Part shown: positions 23,901-38,900 of the stretch, piece by piece | How the letters are laid out: each line of letters starts with the position of its first letter | Position numbering within the stretch: position 1 is the stretch's first letter | Source of the DNA: Paracentrotus lividus | Lineage: Eukaryota; Echinodermata; Echinoidea; Camarodonta; Echinidae | Direction: 5' to 3' | DNA length: 64,000 nt | Assembly: GCA_940671915.1 (NCBI GenBank) | Contig: CALNVZ010003434.1 | Location: 5,221,778 to 5,285,777, forward strand | Program-made: the position numbers and the translations under genes | Notes under the pieces: generated by a model | The model's database searches: none | Told to the model about the DNA's origin: nothing | The model's input: only the letters and a program-made list of their open reading frames with translations

Positions 23901-26900
23901 GAATAGAAAGTTCCCGTAATTTCTGTTCACACTACAAAAGTTCCCGCGACCTTGGTGAAACTACGCGTAGTTTCGTCAAAGTACCTACTAATTTATGGGA
24001 ATTTATCTTCGGGAATATTACGCGTAATTTGGTTTCACACTTGCAAAATTACGCGTAGTTTGTGATCGGGATAAGAATACCCGATCAGAGATTATGGGAA
24101 CTTTTCCAGATCGGGCAGATGTGAAACCACCTATTGTGTATACAGTGCTTGAATATTTACAATACACATGTCAATGTTTCCAGCAAACTGTTAATTCAAC
24201 CCCCTACCACTCACACTTTCTCTTTCTACATACTGTTTAGAGCTTCTACTTTCAGAGTAGCTCTCACCATATTCTCTCTGTTGTTCCACATTTGACAAGA
24301 CACTCCTTCTCCATCAGCCCTCTAGGATGATTCTTGCTCAACTGTGGAATCTTCAGGGGGGGGGTGGGACGGGGGCATGAGCCCAATATCTACATTTGTA
24401 TTCAAGATTAATCAAGATTAAGCTCATGAAGTAGTAAATTTACTCTTACTTATCCTGATCCACTTTACATAATTTCCACTTTTTCTAATGGGATAGTTTG
24501 CTGGATTGTAAAAAGTGGGGTACATGGAAAACTCGTTTTGATACCGGTGGACACAGGATAAGAAAATAATTTAATACTATTAAACTTGGGCTTGGTGTAG
24601 ACAGTCCTTAAATAGTAGAGTTGTTTTCTCACTGTCACATCCTGACATACTGTGATGCATGTGATGAGTATGTAATGCACTCAATGATAACATCATGTTT
24701 GGACTGAAAACTTCAAGAATCAGATAACATTTGAATCACATGAGAGACAGGGGTGAGGTATCATGTTATACTGGTAGTCTGCAATTCAAGACTCTTTATT
24801 CTCTTTCACACGTCTCCATTCAGGGAACATGTATGTATTCATATGGTGGAGATTTTCCCCAAATTGTTACTTTGTATTACATTTTTTTTTCACAGCAGAA
24901 GTAGGCCTACATTTACATGTGTTCATGGGATAAAAGTTTGGCTTTTTACATACACTGAGTTAATTCATACCTGACTTTAACAATTTTTAAACTCTGTAAT
25001 AGTTTTGGTTTCATCTCAGCACAAAAGAATTGGCAAGTAACTGTGGTTATAAGTGGTGTAGCACTTGCAGTCTAAAGTATGTGGACAGACTCTTGACATT
25101 TTTAATCAGATCCGAATTGTAGAAAGCTTTTGTCCAGATAGCACCTAAGATGTATTGAGTACAAGTCATGTCGTGTGAAGATACTACGTGTATTCTATAC
25201 AAGTCGATGTAGGCGATCAGTTGAATGTTGTGTATAGAGTACTTCACCGTGTGACAGGCGTCCATGCTATGGGTGCAATCACGGGCTGTGACAGTAGACG
25301 ATTTTTCTAACACGGGTGGTAGGTAGAGTGAATATAGTTAGAGATGCCTAATAACTTCCACTGGCTTCGGGAACTCTCAGTCGCTCACGTGTACTTGTCT
25401 TTTCATCAGTCTCTCCAATAGTTCCCTCGTATCCTTACTTTATAGATGCAGGGTGTCGACTCATGTCCATCCTCCCATACTAACTCTATACACTATTCCC
25501 TATATCTAACATGTTCCTATATACTCCACGTGCTGATGCTCTCAAGCACTACACTGTAAGAACGGGCTGGTTGTCAGACTTTACCATTGAGTGGTATTCG
25601 TTCACTTTATAATGGTAATTTCTATTATTACAGGCTTGTGTGGTCAGTGGGTTTGATTGTTGGTGAGCAGATGGCCGGTTCACGTCGGATAAAGACGCCA
25701 TAGATTGCTCTGTGTATCAGCTTAGTGCATATCGTGAGATCTGAGGTGTCTATGGACCCGGAGTAATCAGCTGATGGAGATTACGTCGCGCGATATGATT
25801 TGTCACTTATCTAGATGAGGGGGGATTGTGTGATAGCCCACGTCGTAGTAATCGTATGGCGATCTCAGAGGTGTGGCATGGTGGGATGGCAGCGCGCCTG
25901 GCTGGTGATGTCTCACCATCTATCCGGGCCGCAGTATCTACCCATATAACATAAACAGGGTGTCTTGCTAAGCACGGTATAGCAAGCCTTCCCCTGTCCT
26001 ATTTGGTAAACCCGACAAGGTGTATGCACATTATAAAACTTTATTGAAGACGGTGATATACTGCGGAGTGTGAACGCTCATTCTCTCCTGTCCTCATACC
26101 ACCGCTGGTGCATGGGTGAGGGGGGGCTCATTTATCAGGGAGCATGTCACTAACGATAAACGCGGAGCTCAGATACTGCTAGGTTTATCCTTCACTCTCA
26201 CCGTCCCCCAGCGAAACTCGAAACGAATGAAGAGTTAACGTCTGGTCTGCCTTATTTACTACAGTTCAATGAGCTGTGACGTCAGAAAAGCAGATCTGAC
26301 ACGCGCTTCGACCATTTAACCCTCACGTTCAGTCTGAACTAAATAATCTTAAGTGACTTTATAGCATTATTATATCATATATGGCTCGAGTAGGAAGCAT
26401 TATCTAGATCCAGTGTTCTTCACAGTAAGCTAATAACTGATTTGCGTGGCACTCATTATGTTCCTCTTTAAAACTAGGAAGATTTGGGTTCTCTCCGCAC
26501 AGTCTCTCTAAGCTCGGTGAGGAAATAGCTTAAATGGCGCGATATATTGGTGAAAGGAGGAGAGATGGTTCGCTGATACTAATATCTCATTACGCTGGTA
26601 TGTCCTCATATCTATGCTTCACAGAGGTTCTTGTAGGTGCTGAATAATCTGTTTCCCACCTCTATATATTACATAATGTATATATCAATCATGAGTTCTA
26701 TTTCGAGAGAAAAGCTATAACAGAGGGGAAAATAATCCCCAATTCACCCTACAGTATAAAACTAAGGTTTAGAGACAATTCCCCACTTTAAAGTTGCATT
26801 AACCATTTTTTGTCGAGCCAATCACCCCTCCTTAAAATATAACTTCTTTCCTGAAGTTTGTAACTGTGTCCCAAATTTTGGCAATAAAATATCTGACTCT

Positions 26901-29900
26901 CTTCCACACAGTTTTACACTTTGTTCTATACACACCTTGTTTCACTAGAGTTGTTGTTGAGAGGGATTTGAAATAAGAAAATATACCCTTAAGTGTGGAT
27001 CATGCTTACACGTACATGACTAACGCTTACATGTAATACTGGATAACATAAGCATAATATGTGCGTTTAACTTGTTTCCATTATGCAATTTCTATCCTAA
27101 AGCATACATATCCTGGTCAAAACTATTTACTGACCGTAAGCACCTCGTCCTACCATTATTCTATATCCTGATAAAATAGAGAATAAATGGTCCAATAACA
27201 TGTATATACACAAGTTAATTTGGATCATGGAGAAGAGTGTTGAAACTATAATTTGCCTATTCCCAAATTCATATTTCTACTGCTCCAAATATGAGAATTG
27301 ATCAGTTAGACATGCAGTACATGCAGTATTTTTATAGCTGCATTAAGAATGTTATGCCGAATTTGTATTCCAATATGTCTGCATTATTTTCCAACGTATA
27401 AACCCTATTATACACATTTCTCCGTGATGCAAACTTTTCAAATTCACATGCACAATTCTTAACGTGTATGTTCTTCTTCTTCTTCTTCTTTCTTCTTTGG
27501 TTTCTTCTTATAGTTATACTTGAATTTTCTTCCGAGCTTGGTTTCTTCATTCTTCGAGAATCTTCTTTATATCCAATTCTCTCTATGGGACAAATTCATT
27601 TATTAAATTATCATTTACTATTAAAGGGAGTTAAGGGACTCGCGTTTTAATTTCTTCTTCTAGTGTCGCCGCACCTCGCACGTATCCTTGTAATTCCGGT
27701 TAGTGCCTATGCTTGTGTCGTTGAGCTTCCTCAGGAAAAGATACCAAGTTTGTGTCGTTGAACTTCCTCAGGAAAAGATACCAAGTTTGTGTCGTTGAAC
27801 TTCCTCAGGTGCCAACCCAGACATTAGGCTAGCATTTTGGAGATGGGGTGGACCAGTGTCTGCTTTCCATTGACTAGCAGTGAAAGGTACTACCACTCCC
27901 AACTCCATTTTTAGTGAGCTTCATTCAGAAGGAGGTACACTTTGCTCACTCACTGCTACTCCGTTTTACGATGCAGGATGAAACTCTGAGATAAAGGGTG
28001 ACTGGTGCATATTCCGTGTCGTCCCACTGCCAATTCCATCCTTCAGTTGTAATATCTACAGCAAAGCCTTCAGACGCTATCTCCTCCCAAGGTGAATGGA
28101 CTGCTGGCTTACTTCACGCTACAACTTCCAACAAATTTTGTTGATCTCTGGTCACTCGCCAGTTGTCTCTTGGTCCAGCTTCCCAAGCTAGAGCAGATAC
28201 TCTCCTGAACCCATTCAGGCGTTCCCGGCTGTAGTCTCGCAGTGTGAACCCGAGGATTCCTTTCTGGATCCACCCTCCTTGGTCGCAACTTCCCATGCTT
28301 CCTGCTGTCCACAGTGCTTCTATACAGTCGAACATGGCCTACGTGAAAATCCATCAGCGTCTCCATGTATGTAACCTTCCAGCTCTCTGATGTCGGACCT
28401 CAAAGTTGTACGTTCCCCGAAGTTTCAAGCCATCTCGCCTCTTCTTCGAGCTGTTTGAATTCCATAAGCCACCTTCATGCGTCGTGTGTACCAACTGTCA
28501 TGACTGTAGACAATTGTAGATATACTTCATAGGCCGAATGACATTACATTGGTTGATACTGCCCTCCCTCAGTTGCAAACATAGTTTTCTCTTCGTCACC
28601 TTCATCCACTTCTATTTGCCAATAGCTACTGGATAAGCCTGAAGTGAAAACCTACTAGTCTATTCAGGGAGCTATCCTTAATGTCGTTCCCTATACTTTT
28701 AGCCTGACTCCATGCTGAATCTTCTGGTTCATTTTCCCTAACTAATCTTACTTGGAAAATTTAGGGGCTCTACAAAGGCTCCATCACACCACATTGAATC
28801 AAAATCTTTTGTATTTCTGCCTTGGCTTCATTACACCTATGGATTGGATTCCGCCTAGCTGTTATCCAAATGTGTTATCACATCTCGGATTGTCAATTGT
28901 ATGCCTTACAATTTATTTTAACTTTTCCCAGATCATCCCGATTCTATGTACCGTTTAGTACATCTGGCATTCTACCACGAATAATTATCCTGTAGTATTG
29001 GCCTCATTCCCATCTTCGCAATGTACTGTCAGACTTCGGACATCTCTACGTGCAGGAAAGTTTCGTCGCCTCTCTGCTTCCCAGAAGGCCTCCACCTCCA
29101 CGGCTGCCTGTATAGCCTCAGTAAAAGAAGTAGGATGAGTATTATATATGCCAAACCGTATGTTCGGATCTAGAATCGCGTCCAGAAAATAATCTTTCGC
29201 CAGTACATCTAGCACATCAGCTTCGGCTGTTGGGTATGCTCTCCTTGCCAGTCTCCTGATATGTTGGCCAAGTTCCGGCAGCGATTCGCCTTGTCGCCTC
29301 CTCCTATTGCGGAGCTCGACCCTGTGCACGTCCGTTTGGTTTTCTGGCTGGAATCTCGCCTTCAGTGCTGCCTCTAGCACCAGGTAGTCCTGCCTCTCTT
29401 CCCTGTTGAGATCACCTAGAACGGCCCGTGCATCACCTCGCAAACTCGCTGCCAACTGCATGGATTTCATCCTGTAGTTCCAGCCGTTCATTTCCGTTAT
29501 TACTTCGAACTGAACTGCAAAATCGTCCCATGCTGTTGTGCCATCATATATAGGTACCTTGACTTTTACTGGCCCTGGCTTGCTTCTTGCGTTCCCTGGT
29601 CAGAAGCCTCCCGAATGTTGCCGCTAGATTATTTAGGTTTTCTTCACCATCTGATATTTCAGTTCCAGATGAATTTTCTTCTCCAGTGATATGACTTGTC
29701 GCCTGATGACTCATTCTCCCTCTTGAGTAGGCAAAGTTGAACCTTAGGACTTTCACTACCAGGCCATCCAGCTCATGTCCACCGTGGTCCCTGGGCTTGT
29801 TCTGCCCTCTTGGTCATCGCATCGTATCCTTAGATCTTAGTGTCTTACAAAATTCGCTGTCAGAAAGTTTTCCTAAGATGCGCAACAGCTGGCCACAGTT

Positions 29901-32900
29901 TTGTAATCGTGTGCGCGCGATGTTGGTCTCAACCTGGCAGAAGGGGAGCAGTAAACGATGTTATAATATACTAACAGGGTGTAGGTAGAGTCATATAGTT
30001 AGAGATGCCTAATACTTCCACTGGCTCGGGACTCTCAGTCGTCACGTGTACTTGTCTTTTTCTCAGTCTCTCTCAATAGTTCCCTCGTATCCTTACTTTA
30101 TACGATGCAGGGTGTCGCTCATCCTCCTCCTCATACTCTCACATATACACTATTCCATATTAACATGTCCTCAGTATATCTATATCGCATGTATTATACT
30201 GCTAGCTCTCAGCACTACATGTAAGAAAGGCGGCTGGGTTATGTCAGAACTTGTACATTGAGTGGTATTCGTTCACTTTTAATAAATGTATTCTATATTA
30301 CAGGCTTGGTGTGTGTGTGTGTGGCAATGCCTACTCTACAGCCATATCTCTACATAGTGCATGGAATATTCATACCTATATATCCCTATTCTACTGGGGT
30401 TTTGCCCTAGTATCCGCAGGCAGGTGGATGCCAGCCCTCTGGCATATCATTCGTCCCCTTGCCATTATTCTCCACAATACCATAACATAACAGGGTGTCT
30501 GCTATAGCACGGTTATAGCAAGCTTTCCTGTCCTATTTGGTAACCGCGACGTGGTGATATGCTATGGACGGTATAGCATGCTTTCCCCTGTCCTATACCC
30601 TAGGCATTCGTAGAGTCTCTAACGGGGAGCGATGTACTAGAACACGGTCAGTACCTGGTTTCCCCGCCCCACAATGAAACGACATGAGGTTCGTCGCTCC
30701 TATTAATACAGTTTGGCTGTGACGTCAGACGGAGAGCACGACAGGTTGCTTTAACGCTCTTTCATCTGAACTATTATCTATGACTTTAATATATATCATA
30801 TAGGTGTAAACTGTCAAGGTTCAAGAAGTTTAATATTGGTGCCTTTCCCCCAAACAGTTGGTTCAGATCTTCTAGTCTGGAATGTATACTGGTTTTAGGG
30901 TGTCTCAGAACATTCTATAAGGGTTCTCAACTTGCAATTGAGTTTGTGAATAATTCCTATTTGAAATTGTACAGAGAAATATCCCCAATTCACCCTACAG
31001 TTAAAACTAAGAGGTTATAAAGAGACTTCCCACTTTAAAGTGCATTAGGCCATTTTTGCGGCAGGGATAGCGGCAATCGCAACTGCCGTTTAGACCTCTG
31101 CTGACAGGTTCGCACGCCCGAGGTTACGGCGTGAATTAGTGCGAACGATCTGTGTGTAACACCCACACAAATGAATCCCCATTGGTTTTCCACGTAAGCG
31201 CAAACCTGAGACGGGTCCCCGACTTATCTTTTTTATCCTTATATTATGAAATAAAGACACTAAAACGAGATTTCAAGTATTATAATTTGCTTTATTATAG
31301 TTATTGGATTCAATCTATCATAATTTATCTTAATGTGAATCAAAATAAATTTTTCTTTCTCCCGAAACTATACACCAGCTTTAACATTAAATCCCCCTCC
31401 CGTATGCATACTCCTTTTCTTACACTTCAATGTGTAGATTTTTCTCCTCTGTGGCCCTCGCTAGGAATGGTTCCAGACCTGTCTAACACATGTGAATGAT
31501 TTAAAATGACACATTCATTTCCTTCAAAAGTCAGATAAAATCAAATTGTTTACATCTAGTTACTTTATATCAGTCCAAATTAGATTCTCTCAGAAACGGA
31601 AAGCTCTGCGGAGACAAGAGATTGGAGGGGCAAGCGATTGTGTGTTTAAATGGCTTGTCCCTCCAATCCTTTGTCTCCTGAGAGCCTTCCGACGCTTCTG
31701 GATTCTTTGGTACAGGTATATATTTCTTCATTTCAGAATCATTTCTTTTGTTGTTGTACATTGTAATTACCTTGCTGCGAGGCAGGGTCTTTGTGTACTG
31801 TCAATACTCTTTAAGAGTGTGTTCAATGTCCAGTTTCAAATTTATACGCCAACATGAATCATGATACAAAACGCAATCACAAAACACAAACACAAACGCG
31901 ATCAGCGGTGCACCGTTCAGTGTCCAAAATTTAAAACGTGTTTATACGTCGATCGTCTTTAAATTCCCCACTCTCAAAAAACAAATATCTTCTCCTTTTT
32001 TTCAATTGCACCGGAAGCTTCCATTGCGAGAGCACATTTAAACACGTTTGAAAACTCAATCCTGTTCAATGTCGCATTTTTCGTTGCAATCGCGATGCTC
32101 AAGGTCGTAAAATTGAGCTGATTGTGTTTGTAAACGCATATTTTTTCGGCGTTTAAATTTTCATCCAGAAACTTGAGGGGATAAGAGTGTGTTCAATGTC
32201 CAGTTTCAAATTTATACGCCAACATGAATCATGATACAAACGCAATCAAAAAACAACAACAACGCGATCAGCGGTGCATCGTTCAGTGTCCAAATTTAAA
32301 CGTGTTTATACGTCGATCGTCTTTAAATTCCCACACTCTCAAAAAACAAATATCTTCTCCTTTTTTCAATTGCACCGGAAGCTTCCATTGCGAGAGCACA
32401 TTAAACACGTTTGAAAACTCAATCCTGTTCAATGTCGCATTTTCGTTGCAATCGCGATGCTCAGGTCGTAAATTTAAACCGATTTGCGTTTGTAAACGCA
32501 TCTTTTTCGGCGTTTAAAATTTTAATTGAGATTTGAAACACGTTTATTTTTACGACCGGCGATGGGGGACAATGACACCCTTTTGTTTTTCTTTTATCAG
32601 CGTTTTGTGTTTGCGTTTTGTATCATGAATTCATGTTGGCGTATAAATTTGAAAGTGGAACATTGAACACACTCTAACAGTACAAGAAAGCCTCACAAGT
32701 TTATTTGAAAAAGGGGTAATTATGTGATGAACCTATTATAAGATCTTTCACATCAGGATTTCTGGAAAGCTTTCAAACCGATGATTTCAAAAGTGAAAAA
32801 GGCAAATCAATGTGCGGTAATTAGTGCTGTCTGTATTTCTGGACGCATGATCAGATAAAGAAATTTGCCAAATTGCAAAATAATATGAAACCATCCCATT

Positions 32901-35900
32901 CTCCCTGGAGAATGAATTAAATCTAGATCTGAGTGTGGAGTTCAAAAGTGGGACAGAGTTAATTGGGAAAGTAATCAGACTTTCTACATGTGTGTGGTAC
33001 ATATGTTTTCAAATCAATAAATCTGGATCAAAATTAGAAATTTTTAATGAGTAGAAACATTTGTTTTTTTTTTTGGTGAAAAAAAAAAAAAAATAAATAA
33101 AAAAATAGTGTTCTGCATATTAAATTTTATCCCACAAAACATGTAGACTATACATGTAAGTTTCCTTGTGCACTTGACTATTTTATTCAATTTTTATTTT
33201 ATATTTTATTTGTTTTGATATTTATCAATGAACTTATCCTAAAATTGCCAATATAGGCACAAAAAATAGATACAGATGTTCTGTGACTAATTTTTTTTGT
33301 TTTTTTTTTGTTTGTTTTTTTGTTTTTGTTTTTGTTTTGGGGGGGGGGGGGAGGGGGCTATAGAGATGTACTTTCTACCCTTGTATTTGGTATGTATTAT
33401 CATCTTACAAATATGTAACTTAGGGCGTTTCAGTTGAGTTGAAAACATCAATTACATCAGCTTAAAAATAGAGATTTCCAAAGTAAAACTCCAATTATCT
33501 CAGCTAATTGAGACTTAACTACATTTAATCTAACCAACTGTGCACGTCATTTGATGTTGTATTCTTTACAATGTTAGCGTTGTTTGTATAACATTACATC
33601 ACCATATTATAAAACATTATCCAATTAGGATTTTCCTAGTGATGAAAGACGAATATATGCAGAATGTTTTAAAAAGTCAACTTAGATTATAGTTTTTGAA
33701 GGTGGATGTTCAATTATTGTAGTCAAGCGTGACTTTGATTGATGTTGGCAGTGGGTTTAGGTTTATCTGATACACCATCAGGATACTAGCTAATTGTAGG
33801 AAATGATAATTGACAATTGTCTCTTCGCATCTCTTTCTTTCATCCCTCCATTTCCAAGTAGCAGTGAAAATAGGATGAAGAGAAGGAAGGAAAGAAGAGA
33901 TGATGGGACCTTTCAGAGTAAATTAAAGGAGGAGTCCGGGCTGAAATGAAAAAGTTTTGTAAAATTAAGTAAAATTCATCAAGCACAACACAGAAAATTT
34001 CATCAAAATCGGATGAAAAATAACAAAGTTATGCATTTTTTTAGGTCTTGATTTTTTTTTGTAAAACAGTTCTTGCCAACGCCAACTGTCTCATTGTCTC
34101 ATTTGAATATTTGAATATTCAAATGAGCAAACTGATGATGTCACAGTCCCCCTACTTCTTGTGTATTTTATTATATGAAATCCTATTTATCTCATTTTTT
34201 CATATATTGCGTATATACAGAAAATCTGTCCCTCGTACTGAAATACATGTAAGTAAAAGCACTTGTGACCTTGAACATTCCACAAGAAATAAATCCGTGT
34301 TTTTATGTCCTTGGGGCAGAAAATCTTGATAATTGGTATTTCATACAATAAAATACAAATAAAGTAGGGGGACTGAGACATCATCAGTTTGCCAATTTGA
34401 AGAACTGCTTCCTAAAAAATTCAAAACCTAAGAAAATTCATAACTTTGCTATTTCTTATCCAATTTTGATGAAATTTTCAGTGTTGTGCTTTTTCGATTT
34501 TACTTTAATTTTCTTATAATGCAAACTCCATCCCGGATGAGTCTTTTAAGTTAAAGTGTTGGATGAGCTCTATATTAATAGAATAAGAAGGGAACCTGAA
34601 AGGCTAGGAACAAGAGGGCTTGTTGCTGTTGTGGTTCAAACGCTTCTGCCTCTAATCAGATCGTTCATTTATTCCAAACAGATTTGATGATATTGAGGGC
34701 CTATATTGATGAAATTACCCCCACTCCTCCCCCCCCCAAAAAAAAAAAAAAAGAGAGAGAAAATCCCTTATTGTTTGGAGAACCAAAATAACTTTCATTA
34801 TGAGAATTCTTTCATCACTTGTATAATTTTACAAATGGTGTCAAAATAGCTTTTATGTAAGTATTTTGTATAATGTGCAAATGTACGCGCTGGTTTAATA
34901 GAATTTTGAAATATGTCTGACATCATTTTGGCATACATGTACATGTACTTTGATATATTATTAGCATTTCAGTTTGTTTTGCAAATTTGCTCTGTTTTGA
35001 GCTTTGATCTCGGACAATGGCTGTCAAAAAGAGCCAGAAGGGCATAAAGGACATTAATTCCCATGCTTGAACACTGAGGTAACGCCCACCTGCTTCTCAT
35101 CATGGCATGTTTACATTTGTACAGTCATCTTAGAATAACAACGACACAATATTAATCTGCCAAGTTCACATGACGTCAACCAAGGTTGAAGTATGAGGTT
35201 GTGAAAAGTAAAGTTTGAGTAGGATGTGGTTTAGTATTGGCACTATATTATGTACCCGTAGGCCTACGTGTGAAAACATTAGGGGGGATAAGATGAGAAT
35301 ACAATTTGTTCATTGTAATTGCTAATTGAGCATTCCCTGAATTGATAAATATTTATTGAAGATCCTTCTAAAGAAATGCATTTTATATGCATTACTTTAC
35401 TAGTTTCAATTACTTTTGAAGTTCAGTGAAACTTGTACAATGTATAAAACTGTGTATAATTTATAAAATGAGTCTTTGCACAATAAGGGGAGTTTACAGT
35501 TACCGATAGGATCTCTGTGACGTCATTGGGTCAGGGGTCACATGTACGTGGTCTCCTCTATATCAGGAATTCTTATGTGTGAAGTCTATGACACCTTTTG
35601 ATTTACATATGGTTTTCATGCTTTTTTTTCGCTCATATTGTGAAAATATGGATGAAGAATCGCACTTGTCTATTGATGAGATAGACAATGTATACTTCTT
35701 CCAATCTTTATTTTGATACCATGTTTATTTAATTCTCTTTTCTCAACTGAAAGCGAAATTTGTAAGTTACCAACTCGCGTACGGCAAAGCGGCATTGAGT
35801 TCGCCGAAACCAACGGGGCTTGAAATCTCGATATTCGGACCGGTGTGCATAAGTACACAGTCGGTGTTTTTGCAACTTTCTGGGAGGAAAACGTTAATTA

Positions 35901-38900
35901 AAGTCATGAAAATGTCTCATCATATTATTCAACATGGCAAACGAGAAGGAAAAAACCGACAAAAAGAAATATACAGCTAGATTTTTGTCTGATAAGAATT
36001 TGTAGATATGCCGTACGTTGGTTGACCCATGGGTTGGCTGTACGGTCGCCGCATTTTATGTACATATGGCCTGACCCCGAAAGTGGATATCGGAGACTCG
36101 CGCATGCGCAGATTGTATCTGTAAACTCCCTTATATGTACATGTATGTAGGTAAATGAACATTTGTAGGACTATGTCTTTAGGTGTATAAACCTAAATGA
36201 AACAACAGAAAATAAGGACAAGTGATATGACAGTTAATAGTTGAGCAGCTTTTACTTTGCAATGATTTTCTTTTATCAATTGTTTGGGCCTAATTTAATA
36301 TGTATGCATTCTCCCCATGGAGATTTCATCTAAATTTAAATGTTGTTCATTTGATATTTTCATGCATTTTAAATTAATTGATCAAATCACTTGCTCGTTG
36401 TGACTAATTAGTGTGTCCCAATTCTATTGATTTCAGTCTTTGTATGCGACTCAAAACTGTACCAATTTTTAAAGCAAGGGAAGGAACGAGGAAGCCGTTT
36501 AATTGTGTGTCTTTGTCTAAAGTAATTATCCCCAGCCCAATAACGAATTTACCTCCCACAAACAAAGAAATGGAGATAGAGTTATAGAAAGGAAACAGTC
36601 GACTGCCCTGGGATTTAGACGATTGTAAACCATTTTTGCTGATTTTGTTTTTTCCAGGCGTAATTGGGGAAGAGATGAATAGGGGCCGGTTGAGAGGCGA
36701 AGGGGAAAAAGGGGTGGGTTGGGAAGGGAAGTGGGATTGAATACAGCATTACCTGTATGGTATGCTAAATGTAGCCTACAAGTTCGTAAAAACCTATATC
36801 TTAAAGTCATTGTACCTTTACAGTGTAGGCCTACATACATGTACATGATTAGGGGTGAGTGTTAGCATTAGGTCTAAAGTTAATGTTGGGTCAGGAATTG
36901 TTATCCCCGAAACAACAAAAGAAAAGAAAACTACAAGAACAAAATCTATCACCCTCCTTTTCCTGGTGACCTAAATATGTCATCAGGAGAGTCAATATTT
37001 AGCATTGCAGTGTTTTATTTATTTGTTGGCAAACAAGATTCGTTTAGATGTTCTACTTAATAAGTAAGTCAGGCAAAAGAAAAAAGTTTTGACTTCACAC
37101 ACCATGATGTGCTGAGCACAATTTGTTAAAAAGTATTTTTAAGATTTATTTGGGATTTTAACAGTTTGAAGTTCCTTTAAAATTTGAATAATTAATTTAT
37201 ATTTCAAATTATACTTGTGATATTTTGATGATACTTTTGGGGATCATAATTTCTACAAAAATCTACATGTAGTAATACCTCTAGCTGATATTTTGAGGAT
37301 TGTAAAACTTTGTTGGAGCAACCTTCAAGGGTTATCTATTATGGGAATATCATGAATACGGAGCAATATCTGAAAGGTCTAGTCCGTATGGGAGAACAGA
37401 TAATAGAAGGATTTTAGAATAGTGATCAGATAAAAGATATCTGTCAAAACGGGATAAATATTCTATTTTTCATGATGATTTGAAGAAGTCATCTTGAGAG
37501 GTGATCATCATTGTGTTATTGGTTGACTTTTGGAGCAAATCAAAATATGCCATAAATAGAACTCTTTTCAACAATAGATTGAGGCAGACAAAAAGTCATA
37601 TTTTACGACGGCTATCTGCTTGGGGCCGATAATCATCACAATCACCTACTAATGCTGATCGATTGAAAAGATTTAGGTTGAATCATTCATGGGGTTTATC
37701 AATTTGCCAAATAAATGAAAACGGTCATTCTAAGTTTGACTCTCATGACAGATTGAGGAATGATTCAATGAAGTTTTATGAATCGGTGTAAGATTACTGA
37801 CTGAATTTTATGAAGACTACTATTTTTCATCATATTTATGATTTAAATTGGAAGGATAACGATGTAGTGTTCTGCTATAGAATTTTCATATTGCTCCTTT
37901 ATTAGGATTAGTGACTTTTCTTTAGATCTTTGGGGCACAAACTTTTGTTCGATCTTGATTGGAAGAATAACACAAGGTCAAATCTATTTTTCAATCTAGA
38001 ATTTGAAATCTTTTTGTCAAGGTGTTAGCAAGAAAACTTGTAAAGTCATGGATAGTTCATGAAGGGCATTTGAGTTAGTTGACATTTATTGGTATTTCTC
38101 ATGGGTGTCCCATACATGTAATCGTATGTATTGTTATGTCTGCAGTCCGCTGATAACATTCATGTTATTTTCACCTGTTTTATAAATGTAGGTCTTTATT
38201 TCATCTTGAGTATTATATGACGATAACATGGGACGAGTATTTCCCATGGTGATCACAGATAAACACATGTATTACATTGTACTGTGTTTACACATGCAGT
38301 CTCTCTGCTCTTGTGTCAAATCCTAAATACGGAAGGGTTCAAAACTGCAAAGAGTGAACCTGTAGTTACCTGTGAACGTGTTTATACACAACAAAATAAG
38401 GTGAGTTTGTACAGCTCACATCAAGTATTAAGTGGTGTGATGTTCAGCTGAATTCCATCACTTACCTCAATGTCATCAAGTTCGACAAGTCTTTCTGTTT
38501 GTGTAACACACTGAAAAATTGCGTCAAACCCATGTCCCGGATCAAAAACTATGATTCTGGCGAAGCAAAAAAGGGGTGTTGTACTCAGGTTGTGGATCAC
38601 ACTGATCCTGTTTACATGACATAAAATTGCAGTGTCGAACGCTTGAGCCGAGTCATAGTGTAAACGGTAATAGTCTGCTGATAACATTCATGTATCATTT
38701 ACACTTATTTTAAGTCTTAGACATTGGAACATACAAATAGGTGAAATTAAGACCAGGAGATGACAGCCGTTATTGGAGCACTTCACTTTTGACATTTGTA
38801 TGGTGTAATTGAAGATGCAAATCGATATCTAGATTACATCCTGAGGTTTGCCTCTACATGGATCTAAGTTAGAAGCTTATCTAGAATTGAAATGTTTGCT

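Larger units (their letters stand above)
25296..31066 (-). mobile_element. Degenerate Ty3/Gypsy-type LTR retrotransposon
   Basis: Two long direct repeats at about 25296-26830 and 29972-31066 flank a 3-kb interior that holds Gag and fragments of Pol, all on the minus strand. The right-hand repeat is therefore the 5' LTR. Shared landmarks are TAGTTAGAGATGCCTAATA, TCCCTCGTATCCTTACTTTA and CCCCAATTCACCCTACAGT. Protease, most of reverse transcriptase and integrase are missing, so the copy is not autonomous as assembled. Exact ends and the target duplication could not be fixed because of indels. Confidence 0.75.

Noticed and set aside
23425..23930. Open frames of up to 158 codons rich in Phe/Ser/Leu
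   Set aside because: They translate the ~38-base minisatellite inside a transposon; three frames are open at once, which is a sign of repeat sequence, not a gene.
28109..28366. Minus-strand frame of 85 codons near the RNase H remnant
   Set aside because: It is a shifted frame adjoining the Pol remnant; no separate gene.
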